In this document: positions 23,269-37,317 of the stretch, piece by piece | How the letters are laid out: every line of letters starts with the position of its first letter | How positions within the stretch are numbered: the first letter of the stretch is position 1 | Assembly (NCBI GenBank): GCA_030248195.1 | Contig: JASAND010028036.1 | Coordinates: 39,692-103,691, forward strand | Length of the DNA stretch: 64,000 nucleotides | Source of the DNA: Trissonchulus latispiculum | Taxonomy: Eukaryota > Nematoda > Enoplea > Enoplida > Ironidae | Direction of reading: 5' to 3' | Program-made: the position numbers and the translations under genes | Notes under the pieces: model-generated | Databases searched by the model: none | Told to the model about the DNA's origin: nothing | What the model saw: only the letters and a program-made list of their open reading frames with translations

Positions 23269-24315
23269 CGAATTTTTCGGGTCTCAGGTGCTGAAGTGAT
23301 AATTTCATTTCTTACATTACTATTTATTATAATATTATATTTGTGGTGTTACGGTACCATTACTGTTTGCAGATCGAAAGGTCTGTGGTTCGACACCCGG
23401 CGAACACAGATTTTTGTATCAAATTTGATCAAATTAAAATTAAAATTTATTCAAACCAAAGTTGTCAAATATGACAAATTACGATCGAAATTGAAATTTA
23501 GTAAAAGGGGGTATCGTTCTGCTCCAAAAATCAAGAATCTCACCGAAAACGTTTCATGATGAATGACGTAGCCTGTCAAATTATCTGCTAAACCAGATTA
23601 ATCAATTTGTTTTTGTATCGATTCTAACTTCGAATAAATCCATAACCCCCTCCCCAATTAATTTTGTTTTACAGAAACTGAAACTGAAACCGAAAGTAGG
23701 AGTACCGGAACAATTCGCAGAGGAATTTTCGAAGCATGATACAATTATAAGCTTTATGATTTTAACTTTTAATCGGAAACTTGGTAATATATGATCCATC
23801 TTCGGCAGTTTGCGTTTTTTCCCGTTTTCATTTCTGGAAAAAGTTGCACCATTATTTTATTTCACTGACTTCAAAACAAACCATTTAAACTGTCCACACT
23901 TTACACAAAAGTTAATTTCAGTGAAATGACGTAGCTCCAACTAACAGTTACAGATGGTTTGAGTGAAATTTTAAAATTTTAAAATTCATCTTGTTTACAG
24001 AAAACAGTGTAAAGTGTACAGTTTGTGCACTTTTGTCCGAATTTTGGACTGACATGGTCAACTTTAACCCAACTTTCTTGACAGAACGACTAACATTTTG
24101 ACCTGAAAAAGATGCAGAAAATGAGGTCAGTTTGTTACTAAAATCCCCCAATTTCTATAAGATTCGGGTTTCCAAATAAAAGTTTAACACTTTTAAATGC
24201 TGCTTCACTAGTGAAGTTCCCCTGTTACAAAGGAAATCTCTTTTCGCTCAAGTTTAAGTAGTTCCTTTCTGTAACCCTGACTGAGTGTTGCCTTATTTGC
24301 TTGACATAATCTCAA
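23269..24315. other. SINE tail, second tRNA-like fragment, then upstream region of the secreted-protein gene
   Basis: 23269-23310 is the SINE tail. At 23365-23400 another T-arm-like block (TGTGGTTCGACACCCGG) suggests a further tRNA-derived fragment. The remainder to the ATG at 24316 has no exon; the promoter of the downstream gene should lie here, but no convincing TATA motif is placed. Confidence 0.4.
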
Positions 24316-27300
24316 ATGAAGCTTGGATGTTTACTCTTGCTGGCTCTACTGGGCCTAATGCCAGGTCAGTCCAGTTTCGTTAATGTTGCGTAAACTGTGT
24401 GGTTCATTTGGCAGAATTTCAGTAAGCAGAATGAAGTGAATTCGTGTAGGTCTTCTGGCGCCTTTTATGGGTTCAATCAAAAATGGCATACACTGTATTT
24501 GTTTTGTATTGGCCTGTCCGGGCAATTCAAGTGTTCTGATTGCAGAAATTTCTGTACATTTACTGGAAAAAATTTGGTTTAGCCAATTAGCAGGGGGACA
24601 TTAGCCAATCAGTTGCCGATACGATTCAATTTCAGGATATTTAAACCCATGTTAAGTTTAGGTTCTGGTCTAAGTGTCATCAAAAGCTCAGGTTTGAGTA
24701 TTAACAAAGTTGGAAAAGAAATCTGGGTTGACATTTCAACACCGCTGAAATTGGTATTTTAACATTGAAAATAGCTGGAGTAAACGAGTCCTGCCACCCC
24801 CAAAAGTTAACTTGCTATAACATTTCGCATAGGGAATTTGCCTAGTCCGACACGCTCACAGTTGAATCCTAAAGACGGATCAACCCGAGTTGAACTGGAC
24901 CTGATGAAATCAGAAGCGGATCAAAATTAGTGTTTTCTGTACTTTTAATTGGTTAATTTTCCTCCGCTCAAAACGAAACCAAGAATTCATGGCTGTCTTA
25001 TGTATTAGAAGAAGAGTGAACCAGTAAAAGGCTTCTCTACGCATTGCGCAACGGTGCTCCGACCACAACACATGAATGTTCCCCGTTTGGGGGAGGAGGG
25101 GCGACAAAACATTCATTTCCTAATTTGGTGGGGTGGGGTGGTTGCAGCCAGCCATATTGCAGAAATCCTCGCCATTTGGTGTGTTGCTAGAAGATCGAAT
25201 CGCGCTTTTCTGAAAAGGGTCCCAGTTTGGGAGGTCACAAAGCGAGCCTAAAGATTGGCTGAATCTGATTGGCTGTTGAGGATTGACGGACCTTTGTTAC
25301 CAAACCCTCCCCACCAAACGTGGGTTCTTTTTGAAATATGCAATATAACACAAACTACCGTAATCCTCTTTTACGTCATCACCAAACGGAGGGAGAGTTT
25401 CTGCAATTTGATTGGCTATTTGGCTGCCATCCCGCCAAATTGGGAGCAGTATGTGTTTTGTCAACCCACTCCTAACCAAATGGGGAGGCCATTTGGTGTA
25501 TTCTGATTGGAGCACCGTCGCGCAAAACGTAAAAAGAGAAGCCCTCTAGTCACGTACTCTTCTTCTACTATATAGGAGAATGAACTCTGGGTGATACCAT
25601 GTTTTTAAACTAAAACTATCGTAAGTCTCTTTTGCTCACGGGGTAATGGTTTAAAATTCTAATCACTAAAGTGGAAATGTAGGGTAATTATAGTGATGAG
25701 TTCAGCAGTTAATAGTTATGATAAACTTCATAATATAATCTAATGTTGTATAATTTTTCAAGCTAGAAAAGAGCAAAACTTTGTATGTAAGGTAGTGTGC
25801 CTCCTGCCCCCTGTAATGTGCAGAGTGTAAGATCACGAGTTAACAATAGAAAGAGTGAGACGGGTAACTCTTCCCAGTGCTTTAAGCCTGGAAAATGTTC
25901 GGCACACTAAAGCCGAAATCTCCGAGGTTGTACCGCTTACCGCTGTTTGTGTTTATATTGAACTAAAACGCATCTGATTGGCTAATCGCTTACCTCATAT
26001 GTCAAATTACATGAGTGAGCGTACCCTCTCCGACATCTGCGATGGGATACTGCTTAACATTGTTATTGTTAGTGTTTATATATACGAATGAACCAAAGTG
26101 AATCTCAGCAGGTACGCAACAGCAAGAGTATGTAGGTGATAGGAAGAGTATGACACGGGACTCTTCCTAGTGTAATTGGCCAGTCAGATGCTCGGCACAT
26201 TAAGGCCGAAATCTCGGGGGGGGGTCACGGTTAACACAGTTAACCATGTGTTTATATGCGTTTGAACTAAAATGAATCTGATTGGCTAATCCCCTACCTT
26301 ATGTCAAAATTACGTGTATAAGGTGACCCCCCCGAGATGTCAGGGGATCTCAGCTTAACGTTGTTAAGCGTGCGTTTATATGCGTTTGAACTGAAATGCA
26401 TTTGATTGGCTGCTTAGCTGCTGCTATTGAAATGCACTGGTGAGGGCTACGATAGCTAAGTAACCAATCAAATGCATTTCAGTTCAAACGCATATAAACA
26501 CACGCTTAACAACGTTATGCTGAGCCCCCCCGAGATCTCGGGGGGGGTCACCTTGTACACGTAATTTTGACATAAGGTAGGGGATTAGCCAATCAGATTC
26601 ATTTTAGTTCAAACGCAAATTAACACATGGTTAACTGTGTTAACCGTGACCCCCCCCCCGAGATTTCGGCCTTAATGTGCCGAGCATTCGTGTCACTCCG
26701 TTTCATTGGTGCAGCTGACAAACAATGCAAGCTGCAGAGTTAAGTTCATGGAAAAACACTACCAAAACTGACCTCTAAAATGGTCTAAACTTGTCTAAAT
26801 GGTCTCTATACATATGAAACTTTTTACAAATTTTTAAAAGTTTCAGCATTGGCAAACCATAATAAAGCTTGAGGTATGGGGTACGTGCATGTAATTCTGT
26901 TGTTCCGTTGCCCAGGAACAAGAACTGACTAAAAAATTATAGGAGTTCAATTTGACAATGTTTTGATAAAACTGGTGAGTGCTGATATCAAGATTATTTG
27001 TCTTGAAACTGAACCAAAGACTTTTCTTCCGCAAAATAACAAAACCTCTTAGGATTATCTGCTTTCGTTTGTATATGCCAACTTATTAGGCCTATTTCAA
27101 AATATACTGTAAATTTGAAGACTTTGAAAAGTTTAAATTGAAAATTAACGATTTGAAAATAAATAAACTTCTATGACATGGAAAACATTATTACTGAAGA
27201 GTTTTCCATGAAGTGATTAATTTTAACTTGTAACAAAGATGCATACATACTTCCGCTTTTAAGCTAAAATTCCCGGAATTGAAGAAAAATTAAAGTCAAG

Positions 27301-30300
27301 AATTTTAATAACAATCTAAACTTTCATGGTAGTTACTGATTCCACACTGGGTTGCTGTTTGAAACAAAGGATGTAAAAATTAAAAATTAGTTTAACTTTT
27401 AGCATAGCTGTAATCATTCTTATCCAACTGAACTATTAAAATTAATTAATACGTTACTAATTTATGTCACTATTAATTAATAATTAATTTCCTTTTGTTT
27501 CAGGCAGCATCACCAGCTTGGATCAGCAACGCTCCAGTGAAAGCAGTTCATCAGAAGAGCTCTATCTGGGGGAGGGGGCGGACCCCCTACCCCCGAAATT
27601 ACCCTACCAAGATTCTGAATCATCCGAAGATGTTGATGACAAAAATCCGGTCCCTCCCGCCATACCCGTCGATATGAGTCAGGAAAATTCAATGCACCTT
27701 CCCCCTCCAAAAGGAATGGGGGAAGATGAAAAAGTTTCCGAAGAAAAATCGACTGAGAATTCGCAGAAATCCGAAAACGAGGATACACTGAAGTCGGCAG
27801 AAAATTCGGAAAACGCCGAAAACGCCGAAAACTCCGGTGTGAAAACGGTCGAAATCGAGACGAAAACTGTGGATTCTGGTGGCTCCAAGATCCAGCAAAA
27901 ATCGATTGTGATCGAAGAATCTCTGAAAGCCCAACTGGAAACCGGAAATGCAGCTGAGCAGGGCTCGGCCAAAGCCGCCGCCAAAGAATCTGCATTTCTG
28001 AATTTCGCGGAAAATTTCGGCTCCCAGGTGCTGACTCGCGTGCTGCAGCAAGGCGAGCTCGCCTACTACAAACAAATTCTGGACAACCAGATTAAGCTCA
28101 ACGAAGAAACGAATCCACAGTACGCCGAGTATCTACGGAGCATTCCAGTGGAATCCTTCGCCGAAATGCACCGAAAACTGACCGGACAGTCGGGAATATT
28201 GAGCAGCCAGGCCTCGGGACCCGGCTCCTCAATACTAAACGTCCTGAACGGCGGAAGTTCTGGAAGCAGCGGCGCTGGAAGCGGACTGTTTCAGACACCG
28301 CTCGAAACCGGGTCCAACTTCGGTCTCAGTCCCATCGGCCCACCCTATGAGGACGGATTTGGCACCAGTGTGGATGGGGATCCCACCCTGATTTCTGGCG
28401 GCGGATCCCAGCTGGGATCTCTTCTGGTTGGGATGGTGAACGGACTGATCACTCGGGTTGGACAGGCCGGAGCTGCCCGGAAGCAGGCCCAACTTTTGGC
28501 CGGCGCACTTCAACCGCAGTCCTCGGGAACTGCGGCTGAAGTGAAACCGGCGATCACTGAGACTACTGGCGAGCTGCCGACCAGCATCGGAGTTCCCAGC
28601 AGTCTCAGTATCGAAGGCGTTCCGAACGATGTCATCAAACGATTCCTGGAAGGCGGCGCTTCCAGCCTGACCTCGGCTGAGGCCAACATCCTTCTGGAGG
28701 CCTTCCTTCAGGGCAAAAACCAGGTACGACGAACCGACATCGAGGGTCCCCCAGTTCAGGGACCTCCTGTCGAAGATTCTGTGGAAGAGGTCAAGGTGAT
28801 CGGGAGCTTCACTCAGGGTCAGGTCCGAGGAGAAGAGACGAAAGAGGAAGAGGAGGTAGAAGAAGAAAGTAGAGAATTATTCAACCGAAATCGAAAAACT
28901 GCCGACGATGTTCGACGTGAACGACTGGAACGATTGCGACAACTGGGAAGAGTAGACGGAAGCAGCAGCAGCAGCAGCAGCAGCAGTAGCTCCAGCTCTA
29001 GTCGAACGGAAAATTTGATCGAAAAAATCGCTCGATCAATGGAGGACAATAAATCGCAACAGAATATTAAAGTGGCCGGAGGCGAGAAGCGTGTCAGTCA
29101 GCGCGAGCTGTCACCGATTGACAGCGTTCGCTGGAACCGCCTGCTCCGACTCCGCCTCAATCAAGGACTCAGCGTAGACGGACTGTTGGAGAAATCCGGA
29201 TTCAAGGTAGCCAGTTCACGAAATCTGAACGAATCAACCCCAGTCGACCCTCAAGAAGCGGCTCTAATTGAGGAAGCTGAGGCAGCCAATGCTGCTGAAG
29301 AGTCCGGATCGCTATCGTTCTCGTCAAGGTCGTCTGGAAGCAGCTCTTCTCGAGGTGGTCTCGACCGGTCGACACCAATCGATCCTCGGGAACGAGCTCG
29401 TGTTGAAGAAGCCGCAGCAGCGAACGCAGCTGAACCCTCCTTCACGTCGAGGTCCTCTGGTAGTAGCTCTTCCAGAGGCGGGCTCGATGGTTTGACGCCG
29501 ATTGAGCCTCGCCAGCTGGCAGAGATCGAAATCGCTGAGGCCGCGAAGACTGCCGCTGAATCTGGCCAGCTTTCACTGGCCAACATTCCCGATGTGGAAG
29601 CTTTTCTCAGTCTGGCTGAGAAAGTGCTGATCCAACAGCTGTTGGAAGAAGGGGCCGGAAAGCAGCGAATCGGAGATCTGATCCGAGAACGCGGTTGGAC
29701 CCATCTCCTGGATTCGAACGAGCTGCGGATCATCGGACAACCTGAAACAGAAAACGGCAAATCGACTGCCGCCAGCATCGCGACAGTTCAGACTGCACGA
29801 CAGTCCAATCTGAAGCGACTGAAGCAGAGCAGCCTGGACAGAGAGACCGTCCAGAAACGACTGGAAGAAATCAACCAGCGCGCTGTCACGGCCAACAATC
29901 GGCTGCTGGTAAATCGAGAACTACAGTCCAGTAAGATGGACAAATCGATGGAAAAGTCGAAGATGGAAGACAGTGAAGAGGAAACGAAATCGGAAATGAA
30001 GAAACCAATGGAACCAGCCAAGCCAATTCTACCCCTAACTCGACTGGAACTACCGGTCAGCCTACCGGCCACATCCGGTCAGCTTAATCCTCTCCCAGCG
30101 GCTTCCGTTAATCCGATAATCCCGGATATCATGGGCGAAATCCGTCGGCGTCAGCCCAACATCACTCCCAGCCAACAGGCAACCATCCAAGCCCTCCTAC
30201 AGGAAGTGGAACGAATGAAACTGGAAAACCTTCGTCAGGCCCTCCTCAATCAACAAGTCAACCCAGAAGCCTTCATTCCACACAACCCCATTTTGCCGCA

Positions 30301-30634
30301 GTTGCCGCAAACGCAGCCGCAACCGCAGCAAAATGGCGGTGGACTGGACTTTGCCAATCTGCGGCCGAACGAGCAGAGTGCCCTTTTGGCCGCCAACCTG
30401 CGACAGACTGAATCAAATGGGGGTCAGGGCTTTCTGGGCCTGCCGTTCATGATCACGGGCCTGGAGAATGGCCAGGTCCAGACAAATGCCCAGTCCGGGG
30501 CCATTCAGATTCCGGCCGATTTCTCTGGCGGCCATATTGCGGGCAGCGTTCGACATCGCCAGCAGCAACAGTTCAACCAGGGTGGGTCCTTCGGATGGAC
30601 CGGGGCCGCCGTTCCAATGCAATTCCATCCATAG
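24316..30634 (+). CDS. secreted serine-rich low-complexity protein (1059 aa)
   Basis: Two exons, 24316-24364 and 27504-30634, join in phase 1 (CCAG then GTCAGT; TTGTTTCAG). Exon 1 encodes a signal peptide (MKLGCLLLLALLGLMPG), so the product enters the secretory pathway. The mature chain has an acidic Ser/Glu/Asn region (about residues 20-155), a predicted helical stretch (ENFGSQVLTRVLQQGELA, about 190-207), a Gly/Ser region, a poly-Ser run (about 503-517), three tandem repeats of about 45 residues (about 592-702; each with a T-P-V/I-D/E-P motif, an EAAAANAAE-like helix and, in the first two, SSRSSGSSSSRGGLD), a charged helical region, and a Pro/Gln-rich tail ending NQGGSFGWTG. I recognise no domain. 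The composition fits an extracellular matrix, cuticle, eggshell or silk-type protein, but that is inference. Stop TAG/A at 30632-30634; first AATAAA at 31468. Confidence 0.8.
25007..25569. mobile_element. fold-back element in the first intron
   Basis: Ends AGAAGAAGAGT and (inverted) ACTCTTCTTCT. Arms match over more than 150 bp, e.g. GGCTTCTCTACGCATTGCGC with GCGCAAAACGTAAAAAGAGA, and the TTTGGTGGGG blocks. Non-coding. Confidence 0.7.
25900..26095. repeat. diverged half-copy of the 26.2-26.7 kb palindrome
   Basis: The block order CGGCACA, AAGCCGAAATCTC, GATTGGCTAATC, TGTCAAATTAC, GTTTATAT matches one arm of the next element with many substitutions. Confidence 0.6.
26188..26687. mobile_element. 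near-perfect 500-bp palindrome in the first intron
   Basis: The arms (26188-26420 and 26460-26687) are almost exact reverse complements from ATGCTCGGCACATTAAGG inward, including GATTGGCTAATCCCCTACC and its complement. The loop is about 40 bp. G/C runs lie about 30 bp from each end. No coding. Confidence 0.85.
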
Positions 30635-32316
<1,682 letters not shown>

Positions 32317-33493
32317 AATTAATTAAAATTGAAAGGACTCAAAGTTTTGTTGAAAATGTAGAAAATCAGGTTTCATATCTCTTGTTCTTTCTTAATATAT
32401 GAGTTCTAAGTATTAATAATGTGAAAGTCGGAAAAACAGAAATCTGTGGGCTAGATGCAACAGACAGTTGCTACAGTCCCGACTTCCAACTTATCGGCTG
32501 AAATCGCAAATGTATCGCAATAGGGGTTTGCGAAATAATTCCAATATTAATAGTTCACTTATATGTGTAGGTGTTAAAGCACCTCACTCTGTACAAAACA
32601 TGGTGCTAAATATCAGCATTTCAAGCAGCACCTAAGCAAGAAGCATTCAGCATTTAAGCAATATTGAAAATAAACCATCAGTGTTCAGCCAAGTGTTATC
32701 TGAAACAGTTCGATACCGGACCTGGACACTTATCTTTCAATCATTTAACCAATAGTAGTGTTTATTGCTGGGTAAGCCGCATGGTGGTCCGTGGAAACTT
32801 AGACCTAGTGTATATATAGTTTGTGACACAGAAATTAGAAAGAAACTAGACTTGTCTACAAAGGTTGTCAGATTTCTACGAGGTGTACAAAACAGTAACC
32901 ATTCAATTTTAGTTAGACAACTAGAGTATTTTACCACGACCATAGCCATAGAATTTACTATTGTCATGAATAGTTGAGCTCTAGAGGAGCGTTGCAGACC
33001 GAATATTGCATTTGGATCATCTCAAGATAACACAGAAGAAATACTGGCTCTCAAATCGGCACTTATGTAGATGGGGGGGGACAAAAATTTTGCCTTGGTC
33101 CCTTATGGTTCGAAAAAATTTTTTGTCTCCGATTTGGCTGAGAACTTGCCCCTAGGGTAAATCGAGTCGAGGTCGCTGATTTCAAAACTCGAATCGAGAG
33201 ATCGATCCGATCGATCTATCAATCAGTAGAATCGATCGATCAAAATCGATCAAAAAAATTTTTGTCTCCGATTTTCGCGAAAAGTTGCCCCTAGGGTAAT
33301 TCGGCGGTGCTAATTCCAAATCTGCAGTCGAAATTTCGATATGAGCTGCCAAATTCGAGTTATTGACGAATTTTTGAAAAATCGATGAAAATCGATTTTT
33401 GCGGGCGCAGGATCGATTTTCACGAAATTTCGATTGCAGATTCGGAATCAGCACACCTGAATTACTCTAAAGATTTCCAATTCTTAATTTACA
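32317..33493. other. non-coding stretch with inverted repeat fragments
   Basis: No exon supported. 33065-33480 contains a TTTTTTGTCTCCG motif repeated twice and ATCGAT-rich inverted segments, related in wording to 38580-38720 and 52690-52735. Confidence 0.35.
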
Positions 33494-33814
33494 TTTTTTG
33501 GGTGCTGGTAAAACCCAGCCCAGCCCCCAGCCCCGGCCTCCAGCCCCGATGGGTAAAACCCGGCCCTCCAGCCTCCAGCCCTCCTAGGTAAAAACCAGCC
33601 CAGCCCCAAGGGTAAAACCCAGCCCCCATTTTCCAGCCCCAAGGATAAAACCCAGCCCCTATTTTCCAGTCCCAAGGGTAAAACCCAGCCCCCATTTTTC
33701 AGCCCCGTTTTCCAGCCCCTGCGGTATTAGGTTTTTCCGAGCCAGCAGCATGAAACGGCCCATATAAATTCCATTCATCTGGAGCAGTTTCTGACAGCAA
33801 GCAGTGAATATGGG

Positions 33815-33850
33815 CAAGAGTACATAATATAAGAGTGTGCCACTAGGCCA
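33815..33850. mobile_element. terminal fragment of MITE family A
   Basis: Matches the first 36 bp of the family A terminus (CAAGAGTACATAATATAAGA and onward to CACTAGGCCA), then diverges. Confidence 0.6.
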
Positions 33851-33935
33851 CGTTCACAGGGTCGGTGGTGAATAACACTGGCACAAAGTGTTTTTGTCTT
33901 TTGTTCGAAGCTAGATGTTCGCTCACATTTTCTTA

Positions 33936-34102
33936 GGGCCTTTTCGCGCGCAAGTTAAAAGAGTAGAGTTAAATTTTTTTAACTCCTTTAACCCTGCATG
34001 CGAGTTAAATTCAACTGTTTAACTCTCTTAACCCTGTGCGCGAAAAGGATTGAGTTAATTTTAACTCTTTTAACTCATTTAACTCGCTGCGCGAAAAGGC
34101 CC
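33936..34102. mobile_element. 167-bp MITE with TTA target duplication
   Basis: Termini GGGCCTTTTCGCGCG and (reversed) GGGCCTTTTCGCGC, flanked by TTA on both sides (33933-33935, 34103-34105). The interior is made of GAGTTAAA/TTTAACTC words. A 3-bp TTA duplication fits Harbinger-type MITEs. Confidence 0.8.
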
Positions 34103-35092
34103 TTAGAGGTGTGTGGAAAATGTAATTAGACATTGTGAAGTTAAATCAGCTTGAACAATCGCTTATTTCTGATATTTACAATATGCACTATTTCTTTTAA
34201 GATTAAACGGATTAGATTTAGATTAATCCGCATTAAAGAATCAGAGCCTTAAATTAAAAGGAATAAAATTTCATCCAGCGAGGTAAAAGATTTGAACGGA
34301 TAAAATTGAATCTCATTTGGCTAATGGACCAAGGCCTAACCTAACCCTTGCCCGGCATTAAAGACACAGCTATTAACATAACATTTTTTTGCCATTCAGG
34401 ACGAGAGGGGCTACTTTTTTCTTTCTCGCTAAGGGGGTCAACCGTTTTTTGTCAGTCTTGGGGGAGTCTGCACCGCCCTCGTTCCCCTTACGTTATCCTA
34501 TGGCTATTAAAATTAAAACCGACTTTTTTTAGTCAGTTTAAAAACTAAGATACTGAAATTCAACTATAATTGCCTTTCTTCAAATTGTCTTCACTGGTCG
34601 GACTGCCTGTGACAGCTTAGTCGGACTGAAGCCAATAGCCGTCAAGAGTGTTAAATATTTCACATTTAACTTGCATTTTGGCTAACCGAGGACTAAGGTA
34701 CTGGTCGGGACCCCACTTTTCTGTGCTTGCTCTCAGAAACTGATCCAGGATAATGGAATTAATACATAGACCGGGACATGCTGCTGGCTTGGAAAAACGT
34801 TACCACAGGTGCAAGAAAAAAGTGGCTGAAAAACGCGGTCAGGAAAACGGGGGCTGGAAAAAAGGGGCTGGAAAAAGGGGGCTGGAAAACGGGGCTGGGT
34901 TTTACCCTTGGGGCTGGGCCGGGTTTTACCCAACGGGGCTGGCAGTCGGGGCTGGACATTACCCAAGGGGCTGGAGGCTGGAGGCCGGGTATTACCCACC
35001 GGGGCTGGAGGCTGGGGCTGGGGGCTGGGCTGGCTTTTACCCACACCCCATTTTTTCACCAAAAATGTATGAATTGTTTCTTGTAAAAATTT

Positions 35093-35164
35093 TAGCAGAG
35101 CGTGGTTTCGATCCACGGACCTCTGGGTTATGGGCCCAGCACGCTTCCACTGCGCCACTCTGCT
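35093..35164 (-). tRNA. initiator tRNA-Met (CAT)
   Basis: A perfect eukaryotic initiator tRNA. Acceptor AGCAGAG pairs with CTCTGCT, with the initiator A1-T72 pair. D arm GCGC..GCGT, anticodon stem ending in the three G-C pairs (GGG/CCC) with loop CCATAAC, T loop with ATCGAAA instead of TTCG. These features distinguish it from elongator tRNA-Met. There is no intron. A short T run follows on the minus strand (ATTTTTAC), suiting Pol III termination. It lies about 40 bp from the end of a fold-back element and about 220 bp upstream of the 35.4-kb exon, on the opposite strand. Confidence 0.96.
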
Positions 35165-35385
35165 TGTAACTAAAAGACAGTCACTTCAAAACTAGTGCTT
35201 TTGCTACAAAACTGGTTTAAACAGCATTGAAAAATTTAATACACATCAATGCTACCTATATCAGCAGAAAAAACTAAACGCTTCGTATGAACAATTACGC
35301 AATACATTCTTATTTCTTTTCTACTAATAAATTCCAGAATTAACCAAATTCTAATCAAGATCATTCTTTTGTCTGAAACTTTTAG

Positions 35386-36275
35386 GCACCACCTTATCAA
35401 CAGCACTCAATAACAATGATCCTCTGCAACTTTACGAACATTTTCCGGGAATCAGTGATTCGCAGCTGCAATCCGGTTCCTATCTCGGTCAGGGGCTCCG
35501 AATTCCGTTTGCCAACCAACTCAACGGAGGTCTACTTTTCGGTCTACCCCCTCCGGGTATCGGGCTACCCCCACAGGAGGCCTACGTCCCCCTGGAAACG
35601 AATATCGGGACCCGTTTAGTGCCCCCTCGAGGTCTCTACTCCACCAAAACTCAAGATCGATTCAGCACTTCTGACCTGGCCCTCCCGGACTACAAAAACC
35701 CGTTCAGTCTACTCCAGAATCTTTTCGGAGGTGAGGTGAATTCGGGTCAAAAGGAGGCCCAAGTATCCGGGCTCTACCTACCCCTGCCTTTTGGACTGAA
35801 GCCGGCCTCAGTCCAGTACCGAAGCGAAGCCGTGGATAACCAAAAAAATTACCTGGGTCTGGGGGCCCGGTCAAAAAATCAGGGGTCACCAACCCAGGAG
35901 TCGGACCCCCTAATTTCGGCGCTTCTGCGGGTTGGTGGAGTTCAGGGTCGACCCACGCCCCCACCTCTAGAGCACCTTCTGGCTAGAATGGGCCAAGCCG
36001 AGAGTGATACACTTTTCTACCAAGCCCAATCTGCTCTATCCAGTCCCTACTTTTCCCGAAATTTGATGGGCAACCTGCTTCGGGTTCTGGAACCTACGAT
36101 TTCCGAGCTCACTTCCGGAAACCCGGCAGCGGGCTCGAAGTCGCCCCTCTTTCGAAACGGGGTGCAAAATCAGGGCGCTGCTTCCAGCGGTGTTTTGGTG
36201 GATGTGCCGGGATTGATTCCTTTCTATCTGGGCGGATTTCTGGATAACGCCACGGAAACGGCGTCCGCGAAATAG
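35386..36275 (+). CDS. terminal exon of a secreted Gly/Pro/Leu-rich protein, possibly sharing the 24.3-kb leader
   Basis: A good acceptor (GAAACTTTTAG) opens a frame of 296 codons in phase 1, starting TTLSTALNNNDPLQLYEHF and ending NATETASAK with a stop at 36273-36275. AATAAA follows at 36303-36308. The frame needs a preceding phase-1 donor. The only convincing leader exon found upstream is 24316-24364, whose splice would give an in-frame 312-aa secreted protein. Composition is Gly-, Pro-, Leu- and Asn-rich with motifs such as FGLPPPGIGLPPQ; no known domain. Alternatives are an unseen leader exon of its own, or being downstream of a different gene. The 1059-aa exon has its own stop, so the two cannot be read in series. 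Confidence 0.7.
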
Positions 36276-37317
36276 ATGTCAACTCTAACGCGAACATGAA
36301 ATAATAAACATAAGAAGAAACATTTCAGCAAGTGCAATAATATGATTTTTCAAATGTAATTTGATGTTTTATTTTGGTTTCATTTTGCACTTCTTATTTT
36401 TGACTTGGCTTTTGTTAATTTAATGAGTTTCATAAATTAACCTCGAGGTTAACTTATAAGGTAAAGTCGTTATTATCTAGTTATTTCGTTGCACCAATCA
36501 GGGTTAGCTTATTCTTTAGTTACCTCGAAGTATTCAGCAACTGGCAAGAATTTAACCCTCACTTTAATAATGGCTAACTGAAGAATAAGGGTTTGATAAC
36601 GGTTCTTTACGGTTGACGCCTAAAAGTCAGCTTAATTGGAATAAATCTTGTTAAAGAAAAGTTAACAAAGTTAAAATTAGATATCTGGCAGCAATTCAAA
36701 GGGTATTCAAAAGTTAGCAAAGTATTCGAATTATGGTTCCGGAAATAGTAATGCCAAATTATTGTTCGGAGTAAGTTGATTTCGTCCGACATGAAAATTA
36801 TTATCCGAAAAAAGAATAAAAAATTGGATAGCAGTGGATAAGTGGACTTTCAGGGTTATCTTTATTCTTCAACTATCCATTCTTTAGTCAAGTTGGAGGT
36901 TAAATTTATCCCTGAGCCTAGTCTTCGTTATGCTCAAGGTTAACTCTATTCCTCTACTATTCTGATTGGTTGGCAACAAGGCGGTGCTTTGGTCTGTTGG
37001 GTAGTCTTAATATAAACTATTAACCTCAAGATTAGCCTTATTTCTGAGCTAAAGTTCAGGGTTAGTTATTCTTCAACTTAGTTAGAGTATTGCAATTCCT
37101 GAGCTTGAGCTTAAGTGGAGAACAGTTAAAGGAACATTTAACTGGCATAGCTTAGTTCAAAGCTAAATTATTCCGATTTGGTGCAAGCGACCGTTAAACT
37201 TGGTACACGGTTAGCAGAGCTGAATTACAATTTCGACGCCAAAATCAAACAGCTTCAATTCAATTGTGATCCGCTGAAATATGCAGTGACTGCTATTTGA
37301 AGACGGTGCCACGGTGA
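36276..37317. other. non-coding stretch after the 312-aa terminal exon
   Basis: The first 30 bp include the poly(A) signal. Beyond it are AGGTTAAC/GTTAGC-type words and stops in all frames; no exon supported. Confidence 0.4.

Larger units (their letters stand above)
33494..35053. mobile_element. fold-back element with arms of CCAGCCCC/GGGTAAAACC arrays
   Basis: Left arm 33494-33722 is a degenerate tandem array of AGCCCC with GGGTAAAACCCAGCCC; right arm 34845-35050 is its inverse (GGGCTGGGTTTTACCC). Just inside, 33720-33805 and 34730-34815 are also reverse complements (GCCAGCAGCATGAAAC with CATGCTGCTGGC). The interior (33806-34725) carries a MITE fragment and a complete MITE. Repetitive Pro/Gly/Trp frames in the arms are array artefacts. 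Confidence 0.8.

Noticed and set aside
33484..35169. Gly/Trp/Pro-rich frames in fold-back arms (also 37.2-37.5 and 38.3-38.5 kb)
   Set aside because: The frames simply translate GC-rich tandem words present in inverted copies; no start, splice or conservation evidence.
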